The position numbers and the translations under genes were made by a program. Below, in pieces: positions 7,392-13,100 of a stretch of DNA of 15,042 nucleotides; the stretch's first letter is position 1; every line of letters begins with the position of its first letter. Below the pieces are notes generated by a model, which ran no database searches, was not told where the DNA came from, and saw only the letters and a list, made by a program, of their open reading frames with translations. Source of the stretch: an uncultured Coriobacteriaceae bacterium (lineage in GTDB: Bacteria > Actinomycetota > Coriobacteriia > Coriobacteriales > UMGS124); the NCBI GenBank assembly GCA_900555105.1, contig USJP01000007.1:1-15042 (forward strand), written 5' to 3'.

Positions 7392-9536
7392 ATGGTCCGC
7401 CTGCAAACTTCTCTGGGCATGCGTCTTTTTGTCGCGCCCTTGGCCTGTGCGGTTCTTTGTGCTGGTTGCGTTGCGTTGCCTTACACTTCCGTCGCTTTTG
7501 CCGATGAGGCTGCAAGCGACGCTGCTGCTGCTGCTACTACTACTACTGTCGCAACTTCTGGCGTCGACGCCGTCGAGCCTGCACAAAGCGATGCGTCTGT
7601 TGATTCGGTTTGTGCTGTGAAGCCCGAGGATGTCGATGCGTGTCTTGGTGGGCGCTCTGTTTTCACCCGGGCCGAGGCCGTGTATGCGCTCATCGATGCG
7701 TCCAGTCTTCCCCAAGAGCTTGCCGGCGGCGAGGCTGTCATGGCATGCGTGCTTGAATGCGGGAAGTCCTATGACGTTTCGGCTCTGGCAAACCTGAAGG
7801 TTGCCTATGTCGTCGTCCCTGAGGGGGCGCTCGACGGTCTTGTGAGCGCGGATGCGACTGACTCGGGGGAGGCCGATGGGGACTCGATGGCTGACGATGA
7901 GGCAGCTACGAGCACAGATGATGCCCAGACCAGCGCAGATGCGTCTCAGACAGCCACCGATGTAGCCGATGCTACTACGCAAGTGGTTCATCTTTACGGT
8001 ATTTCCCAAGAACAGGCGCTGTCCTGCGGCGTCTATACGGCAACCTCGCTGAGCGCCGAATATCACTTCGAGGGACTTGAGAAGGCTTCCGAGAACGTCT
8101 TTGCCTTTGGTGCCGGAGCCTCTTCTGAGCAGACTCCTGGAGCTGGCGGCTCGCAAACGGGAAATGGTGAAGGAAGCTCTGCTGACGCCTCGGCTGCAAA
8201 AACGCACCTTCAAGCAAAGGTTTCTCTTGAAGGCTCCGAGCTCGCTGCCAATCAGTTCTTGTTTGCAATCGAGTCTCTCGACGGTGCCCCTCAGCCGGAA
8301 CTCTCCCAGGCATCAAACAATGCGGATGGCCTGATTGATTTTGGTGAAGTTGCATTCTCTGCTCCTGGAGACTACACCTATCGCATTTCCCAGGTACCTG
8401 GGGATTTTGCCAGCGTCACCTATGACACATCGTCTTTCGAGGTCGTTGTCCATGTCGACGTTGACGGGCAAGACGGTGCTCTCACCGTGTCTGAGCCTGA
8501 GGTCCCTGCGTTTTCCAACAAGATGGGAAAGCCTGCCGAGTCTGAGGAAACGACTCTTGCCCCTGTGACGGCAAGTTTGTCCACAAAGGTCACCCTCAAG
8601 GGAGCCGATCTCAACGCGGGTGCATATCAGTTCAAGATCACCTTGATCGACGGCGCTCCCGAGCCTACCGCCACCATGGCTGTCAACACGCAGGATGGAG
8701 TCGTTGATTTTGGCGGGGCGACCTTTACCAAGCCTGGCACCTACACCTACAAGGTCGTTCAGGTGCCCGGCGATGCGGAAGGCATCACCTATGACGACTC
8801 GGTTCTCACGTTCACTGTCATTGTTGAGGCAAACGCCGACAAGACCGCCCTCGTTGCCCAGGTGACCCCCTCATCAACGCAGGGGTTTGTCAACTCGTAC
8901 AAGGCAGTTGAACCTGCTTCATCACAGGCTCAGACGAGCACCTCTGCCTCTGAGCCGTATCATGCCGCTGCTGTGATTATTACCGCGTCAGTGAGTCAGC
9001 CGGGCGGCAAATCTGCTGCCGGCAGTATGTCGTTCGATGTGGTCGACGATTCCGGTGCCGTAGTGACTACAGGCACCAACGATGCCAACGGTACCGTGCG
9101 CTTCTCCACTATCGAGCTTTCCGAGGCGGGGGAGTACACCTACACCGTTTGCCCTGCGCAGGGCACGTCTTTGTCGGCCGTGGCTTCGAGTGGGGAGACG
9201 CCCTCGTATCGTGTCACCGTCAAGGTTGAGGACACGGGCACGGGCTTGCTCGCCACGGTGTCTTACCCCGATGGCAGGCCCAATTTCACCGCCAGCACGG
9301 TGGCTGCCAAGGAGAAGTTGGCCACGAGCGGTTCGGCGGCAACGCTTGAGTCTCAGAACGCCGTCCAGCAGGACGTACCGACCGCCCAAGTTGCCGTGTC
9401 GCCCGTCGTCATTGCCGTGGCTGCGGTCTGCGGCGTCGTCCTTGCTGCCGCTGTCGCTTGCATCGTTCGCTTGCAGACCAAGGGCGGCAAAAGTGATCCC
9501 GCTCATGCGGCCCATGGGGCTTCCAAGAAGAAGTAG
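7392..9536 (+). CDS. Secreted membrane-anchored surface protein with three pilin isopeptide-type repeats (Spy0128/FctA-like)
   Basis: A 714-residue protein. Residues 1-37 form a signal peptide ending AFA|DE, and about 666-693 form a membrane helix followed by a basic tail ending SKKK, so most of it lies outside the cell. Residues 60-240 are an unrecognised region with five cysteines (74, 84, 119, 123, 212) and an Asp/Ser/Thr/Ala-rich stretch (150-196). Three repeats follow (about 272-378, 395-503, 524-635), each with the G-x-Y-T-Y core of streptococcal pilin linker domains (PF12892). Repeats 1 and 2 keep the bond-forming Lys (276, 399) and Asn (376, 501), but the expected catalytic Glu is Gln (334, 457). 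Repeat 3 lacks the Lys, has Pro588 at the Glu site and keeps Asn631. There is no canonical LPxTG before the helix, so anchoring is probably by the helix itself. It may be an adhesin or wall-spanning protein. It has its own promoter and terminator. Confidence 0.8.
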   Translation: MVRLQTSLGMRLFVAPLACAVLCAGCVALPYTSVAFADEAASDAAAAATTTTVATSGVDAVEPAQSDASVDSVCAVKPEDVDACLGGRSVFTRAEAVYALIDASSLPQELAGGEAVMACVLECGKSYDVSALANLKVAYVVVPEGALDGLVSADATDSGEADGDSMADDEAATSTDDAQTSADASQTATDVADATTQVVHLYGISQEQALSCGVYTATSLSAEYHFEGLEKASENVFAFGAGASSEQTPGAGGSQTGNGEGSSADASAAKTHLQAKVSLEGSELAANQFLFAIESLDGAPQPELSQASNNADGLIDFGEVAFSAPGDYTYRISQVPGDFASVTYDTSSFEVVVHVDVDGQDGALTVSEPEVPAFSNKMGKPAESEETTLAPVTASLSTKVTLKGADLNAGAYQFKITLIDGAPEPTATMAVNTQDGVVDFGGATFTKPGTYTYKVVQVPGDAEGITYDDSVLTFTVIVEANADKTALVAQVTPSSTQGFVNSYKAVEPASSQAQTSTSASEPYHAAAVIITASVSQPGGKSAAGSMSFDVVDDSGAVVTTGTNDANGTVRFSTIELSEAGEYTYTVCPAQGTSLSAVASSGETPSYRVTVKVEDTGTGLLATVSYPDGRPNFTASTVAAKEKLATSGSAATLESQNAVQQDVPTAQVAVSPVVIAVAAVCGVVLAAAVACIVRLQTKGGKSDPAHAAHGASKKK
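7521..7547 (+). repeat. Trinucleotide tract (GCT)5(ACT)4 inside the surface-protein gene
   Basis: Five GCT codons followed by four ACT codons encode five Ala and four Thr just after the signal peptide cleavage site. Uniform codon choice in a gene that otherwise mixes codons suggests slippage expansion. Changes would be in whole codons, so they would vary length rather than switch the gene off. Confidence 0.7.
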
Positions 9537-9619
9537 CGCTTCGACTGCTGCCAATACAAACGGGCCGAATGCTGTAAAGGCTTGAATCCCGATATCAAAT
9601 CACCTGGTTTTACGAGAGA

Positions 9620-9654
9620 GGCGGAGTTCCCTGCAAGGGGAACCCGCCTTTTTT
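9620..9654 (+). terminator. Strong intrinsic terminator of the surface-protein gene
   Basis: GGCGG (9620-9624) with CCGCC (9644-9648), then GTTCCC (9626-9631) with GGGAAC (9638-9643), form an 11-bp stem with a single bulged A and a 6-base loop. Six Ts follow (9649-9654). It isolates the feo operon from upstream transcription. Confidence 0.92.
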
Positions 9655-9693
9655 CACAACTTCAAAATTCTCCGTATATAACTTTCTTATTAA

Positions 9694-9737
9694 TTACCTG
9701 AATCGAACTTTACCTTAGCGAACATTGCAGTTAGAAT
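9694..9737 (+). promoter_or_regulatory. feo operon promoter with overlapping direct repeats
   Basis: TTTACC (9709-9714) and TAGAAT (9732-9737) are spaced 17 bp and match the -35 (4 of 6) and -10 (5 of 6) consensus; the start would be near 9744. Across the -35 lies an imperfect direct repeat: TTACCT...CGAAC at 9694-9708 and again at 9710-9723. This is a plausible operator for an iron-sensing repressor, but it does not clearly match a Fur or DtxR box. The surrounding 9655-9780 is markedly AT-rich compared with the rest of the window. Confidence 0.5.
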
Positions 9738-9789
9738 ACCTTCCGATTTGTTAGCTAGAGCAATCTTATTGTCTGGAGAAGGAGGAGCC

Positions 9790-10014
9790 ATGTCGGGAGC
9801 ACTGCCTTTGTCGTTGGCCCAGGGTGGTCGCGTCATGCACGTTGAGTCGGTGCATGGCAACGATGATATGCACCGCCACCTCGAGTCTCTCGGATTCGTC
9901 GACGGTGCCGAGCTCGAGGTCGTCTCTCAAGGCGCGGGCACGGTGATCGTGACCATCAAGGGTTCACGTCTGGGACTTAACGAGCAGACCGCTCGTCACG
10001 TCTACGTGATGTAG
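9790..10014 (+). CDS. feoA: FeoA family protein (first of two)
   Basis: A 74-residue protein with the SH3-like FeoA fold (PF04023). HLESLGFVDGAELEVVS and TVIVTIKGSRLGL follow the family pattern of a short helix followed by beta strands. FeoA is a small cytosolic protein thought to bind FeoB and regulate ferrous iron import. I chose ATG 9790 because GGAGGAG sits just before it; an in-frame ATG at 9748 would add 14 residues lying within the predicted 5' leader. It is the first gene of the feo operon, with 29 bases to the second FeoA gene. It is only distantly similar to its neighbour, so the pair is an old duplication or has divided roles. Confidence 0.9.
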   Translation: MSGALPLSLAQGGRVMHVESVHGNDDMHRHLESLGFVDGAELEVVSQGAGTVIVTIKGSRLGLNEQTARHVYVM

Positions 10015-10043
10015 CAGGTACGAGTACGGAAAGGAGGAATTGG

Positions 10044-10268
10044 ATGAAAACGTTGCGCGATATCCCCGTGGGTGGCGATGCCGTTGTTGTGCGTCTTGCC
10101 GGCCAGGGTCCCCTCAAGCGCCGCATCATGGACATGGGCATTACGAAGGGTGCCTCAGTGCACGTTCGCAAGGTTGCGCCCCTGGGAGACCCCATCGAGG
10201 TCACCGTACGCGGCTATGAGCTGTCGCTTCGCAAGGACGAAGCAGAGAACGTGATCGTTGAGGAGTAA
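10044..10268 (+). CDS. feoA: FeoA family protein (second of two)
   Basis: Also 74 residues, and the more canonical FeoA: KTLRDIPVGGDAVVVRLAG, then RRIMDMGITKG, VRKVAPLGDPIEVTVRGYE and LSLRKDEAENVIV fit the SH3-like domain closely. It is expected to act with the membrane GTPase FeoB encoded next. AAGGAGG (10031-10037) lies six bases from the ATG. Tandem feoA genes before feoB are known in several anaerobic gut lineages. A 95-base gap with a strong hairpin separates it from feoB. Confidence 0.95.
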   Translation: MKTLRDIPVGGDAVVVRLAGQGPLKRRIMDMGITKGASVHVRKVAPLGDPIEVTVRGYELSLRKDEAENVIVEE

Positions 10269-10317
10269 TTGGCCCTGCACGGTCGACCCAAAACAAAGAC
10301 AGGCTGTATGGCCTGCA

Positions 10318-10339
10318 GGTGGGGCAAAGGTGCCCCACC
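10318..10339 (+). other. 8-bp hairpin in the feoA-feoB intergenic region
   Basis: GGTGGGGC (10318-10325) pairs perfectly with GCCCCACC (10332-10339) around a 6-base loop. No T-run follows, and the hairpin ends ten bases before the feoB ribosome site GGGAGG (10350-10355). It may mark RNA processing or stability, setting the ratio of FeoA to FeoB, rather than termination. Confidence 0.6.
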
Positions 10340-10363
10340 GGCAATTCCCGGGAGGAAATAACT

Positions 10364-12643
10364 GTGAGCATTCAAGTTGCTCTCGCCGGTAACCCCAACT
10401 GCGGTAAGACCACGCTGTTCAACCGCATCACCGGCGAAAATGGTTACGTTGGAAACTGGCCTGGCGTAACCGTCGAAAAGAAGCAGGCAAAGCTGCTCGG
10501 CGACAAGGACGTTGTCGTCACCGACTTGCCTGGCATTTACTCGCTGTCGCCCTATTCGCCCGAAGAGGTCTGTTCGCGCGACTATCTGGTCAACGACCGT
10601 CCCGACGTCGTGATCAACCTCGTTGACTCCACGAACATCGAGCGCAGCCTGTACTTGACCACTCAGATTCTCGAGCTTGGTCTTCCTGTCGTCATTGCGC
10701 TGAACATGACCGACCTGCTCAAGAAGAACGGCGACGTCGTTGACACCGCGAAGCTCTCCGATCTTTTCGGCTGCCCCGTTGTTGAATGCTCGGCGCTGAG
10801 GGGCGCTGGCGTTGACGAGGTCATCGCTGCCGCCAAGAAGGCTGCCGCCGCCAAGAAGGCCGCTGCCCCCACGGTCAAGTTTTCCGACAAGATGGAGGGC
10901 GCCCTCTCCAAGATTGACGAAATCGCTGGTGCTAGCGCGCCTGCGGCTCTCAAGCGCTGGTATGCCGTCAAGCTTTTTGAGGGCGACGAGACGGCCTTTA
11001 AGCAGCTCAGTCTTTCGGGCGACAAGCAAGCCCGCGTAAAGGCCATTTCGGCCGCCATGGAGCAGGAGCTTGAGGACGACGCGGAATCCATCGTGACGGC
11101 GGAGCGCTATGACCTCATCGCCTCGGTGGTTGCAGCCTTCCTCAAGAAGGCCCCCAAGAAGGTCTCCACCACTGAGAAGATCGACCGCATTGTCACGAAC
11201 CGCTGGCTCGGCATCCCGATTTTTATCGTGGTCATGTGCCTGGTGTACTATGTCGCCGTCGTGACGGTGGGTACGTGGGGCACAGACTGGGCCAATGACG
11301 GCGTCTTTGGCGACGGTTGGTTCCTCGGCTCTGGCCAGGAGGCCTATGACGAGGCGGTCGAGGCCGCTGGCGACGATGCTGACAGCGTTGACCCCCACGA
11401 CTTCGGCACCTACATCACCGGCATCCCGGTCATTGTGGGCGACGCCCTCGAGGGCGCCAATGTCGAGCCCTGGGTCCAGAGCCTGGTCGTCGACGGTGTT
11501 ATCGGCGGTGTGGGCGCAATCTTGGGCTTCGTGCCTCAGATGATCGTACTCTTCGCCTTCCTGTGCCTGCTTGAGGACTGCGGCTACATGGCCCGCGTCG
11601 CGTTCGTCATGGACCGTGTGTTCCGCCGCTTCGGCCTTTCGGGTAAGTCGTTCATCCCGATGCTCATCTCCACGGGCTGCGGCGTTCCCGGTGTCATGGC
11701 CACGAAGACCATCGAGAACGAGAACGAGCGTCGCATGACCACCATGACGACGACGTTCATGCCCTGCGGCGCCAAGGCCCCCATCATCGCCCTGCTCATG
11801 GGCGCACTCGTGGGTGCCGACTCCGAGTCGTGGTGGGTCGTGCCGCTGTTCTACTTCATGGGCATCGCCGCCATCATCGTTTCCGGCATCATGCTCAAGA
11901 AGACCAAGTGGTTTGCCGGTGAGGCCTGCCCCTTCATCATGGAGCTTCCCGCATACCACATGCCGGCTCTTCGCAGCTATCTGCTCCACATTTGGGAGCG
12001 CGTGAAGTCCTTCATCGTCAAGGCCGGCACGATCATTTTCGCCGCCACCGTGCTCGTGTGGTTCCTCTCCAACTTCGGTTGGGTCGACGGCGTCTTCCAG
12101 ATGCTCGATCCCGACATGGAGATTACCGACCCCAATGTGACCAGCTACATGGATTACTCCATCCTCGCTGCGTTCGGCGGTGCCGTGGGCATCATCTTTG
12201 CCCCGCTCGGCTTTGACTCCTGGCAGGCCACCTCGATGACCATCACGGGCCTCATTGCCAAGGAGAACGTTGTCTCCACCTTTGGCACCCTGTACAACCT
12301 CGCCGATTTTGGCGAGGGCGATGCCGAGATGTGGCAGGCTTTTGGCACGATGGTTTCCAGCACTGGCGCCATGATCGCCTTCGGTGCCTTCAACCTGCTG
12401 TGCGCCCCCTGCTTTGCCGCCATGGGTACCATTCGCAAGCAGATGAACTCGGCAAAATGGTTCTGGATTGCCATTGGCTACGAGTGCTGCTTCGCTTGGG
12501 TGGTCGCCCTTATGATCAACCAGTTCTACAACCTCATTGCCCTTGGTCAGTTTGGGTTCTGGACGGTCGTGGCGTTTATCTTCCTGGCGCTTATGCTCTT
12601 CCAGCTCTTCCGCCCCATGCCGAAGTTCGATACGGCAAAGTAG
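10364..12643 (+). CDS. feoB: Ferrous iron transport protein B (GTPase-permease)
   Basis: A 759-residue inner-membrane ferrous iron importer. The N-terminal GTPase shows G1 GNPNCGKT (9-16), G2 around PGVTVEKK (33-40), G3 DLPG (54-57), G4 NMTD (114-117) and G5 SAL (143-145). An Ala/Lys linker (about 155-168) leads into the helical guanine-dissociation region. The permease part carries both Gate regions: GCGVPGVMATKT with PCGAKAPI, and later GLIAKENVVSTFGTLY. The start is GTG at 10364, placed by GGGAGG eight bases upstream and by the family N-terminus; an in-frame ATG at 10319 would translate through the upstream hairpin and adds 15 unrelated residues. After the first membrane helix there is an acidic extracytoplasmic stretch (SGQEAYDEAVEAAGDDADS). 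It is transcribed with the two feoA genes and followed by a terminator. Confidence 0.97.
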   Translation: MSIQVALAGNPNCGKTTLFNRITGENGYVGNWPGVTVEKKQAKLLGDKDVVVTDLPGIYSLSPYSPEEVCSRDYLVNDRPDVVINLVDSTNIERSLYLTTQILELGLPVVIALNMTDLLKKNGDVVDTAKLSDLFGCPVVECSALRGAGVDEVIAAAKKAAAAKKAAAPTVKFSDKMEGALSKIDEIAGASAPAALKRWYAVKLFEGDETAFKQLSLSGDKQARVKAISAAMEQELEDDAESIVTAERYDLIASVVAAFLKKAPKKVSTTEKIDRIVTNRWLGIPIFIVVMCLVYYVAVVTVGTWGTDWANDGVFGDGWFLGSGQEAYDEAVEAAGDDADSVDPHDFGTYITGIPVIVGDALEGANVEPWVQSLVVDGVIGGVGAILGFVPQMIVLFAFLCLLEDCGYMARVAFVMDRVFRRFGLSGKSFIPMLISTGCGVPGVMATKTIENENERRMTTMTTTFMPCGAKAPIIALLMGALVGADSESWWVVPLFYFMGIAAIIVSGIMLKKTKWFAGEACPFIMELPAYHMPALRSYLLHIWERVKSFIVKAGTIIFAATVLVWFLSNFGWVDGVFQMLDPDMEITDPNVTSYMDYSILAAFGGAVGIIFAPLGFDSWQATSMTITGLIAKENVVSTFGTLYNLADFGEGDAEMWQAFGTMVSSTGAMIAFGAFNLLCAPCFAAMGTIRKQMNSAKWFWIAIGYECCFAWVVALMINQFYNLIALGQFGFWTVVAFIFLALMLFQLFRPMPKFDTAK

Positions 12644-12679
12644 GGTAGAGTCTGCTGTAGCGAGCCAGCAATGTCATTG

Positions 12680-12718
12680 AGTCGGGGTCGGAGGCTTGCG
12701 TCTTCGGCCCCGACTTTT
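12680..12718 (+). terminator. Intrinsic terminator after feoB
   Basis: AGTCGGGG (12680-12687) pairs with CCCCGACT (12708-12715), with weaker pairing inside, and TTTT follows (12715-12718). The T-run is short, so some readthrough is likely. That matters because the next gene begins only 26 bases later. Confidence 0.8.
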
Positions 12719-12743
12719 CTGTAGAAACACTTTGGAGGGCCCC

Positions 12744-12977
12744 ATGAATCCTCAGACCGCGGCCGTACTCATCGTGCTGGCAGCTCTTTTGTTCCTTGCC
12801 CTGCGTGCACTCAAGCGCGGCACTGACAAGGGTCATTGCACTGGATGCAACGAGCAAGGTTGCAGCGGACATCCCCAAGATGGTGCATGCCCCTCTGTGA
12901 GCAAGGCGCTTGACGACATCGACCGCAAGCTCGGTCCCCGCACGGAGCACGTCGTGCGTCCTGGTGAGAAAGAGTAG
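12744..12977 (+). CDS. Small FeoB-associated Cys-rich membrane protein
   Basis: A 77-residue protein with one N-terminal membrane helix (about 6-24), a basic stop (RALKRG), then Cys32, Cys35, Cys40 and Cys49 in a C-x2-C-x4-C-x8-C arrangement. This fits the FeoB-associated Cys-rich family (PF12669), small membrane proteins encoded after feoB; a metal-handling role is presumed from the cysteines. The charged tail after Cys49 (about 28 residues) is longer than usual for the family. The ATG at 12744 is preceded by TTTGGAGGG; an in-frame ATG at 12696 lies inside the terminator stem and is rejected. With no room for a promoter between terminator and start, it must depend on readthrough from feoB or a promoter inside feoB. 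Confidence 0.8.
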   Translation: MNPQTAAVLIVLAALLFLALRALKRGTDKGHCTGCNEQGCSGHPQDGACPSVSKALDDIDRKLGPRTEHVVRPGEKE

Positions 12978-12994
12978 AGCAATAGCGTCGATGC

Positions 12995-13049
12995 ACCTGC
13001 GGCAACCCTGCGGTAACATTCGTGTGTCAAAGTAGGCTGGCGATATATA
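12995..13049 (+). promoter_or_regulatory. Glutamine synthetase promoter region with 11-bp tandem repeats
   Basis: Two 11-base units, ACCTGCGGCAA (12995-13005) and CCCTGCGGTAA (13006-13016), stand head to tail with 9 of 11 positions identical. At the same 11-base phase are GCAAC, GTAAC and GTGTC (starts 13002, 13013, 13024). A weak -10 (TATATA, 13044-13049) follows, with a start near 13056 and a leader of about 45 bases. The repeats would cover roughly -60 to -40, a typical activator position; the -35 is poor. OmpR/PhoB-type regulators, including actinobacterial GlnR, bind 11-bp repeats. Confidence 0.4.
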
Positions 13050-13100
13050 TGCGTGCTTGGACGTGCGTACAAGCCGCCGGATGGAAGGAGTTGCCGCGCT

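Noticed and set aside
7458..7471. Lipoprotein box (LCAGC, Cys26) in the surface-protein signal.
   Set aside because: The -3 residue is Cys rather than Leu and the hydrophobic stretch runs on to a good AFA|DE cleavage site, so ordinary signal peptidase cleavage is more likely.
9318..9332. LATSG as a sortase motif.
   Set aside because: It is over 20 residues from the membrane helix and lacks the Pro; sortase motifs lie directly before the helix.
10214..11989. Long open frame (591 codons) antisense to feoB and feoA.
   Set aside because: It mirrors feoB codons in a high-GC gene; the translation is rich in His, Asp and Gly, resembles no family and has no ribosome site. feoB on the other strand is certain.
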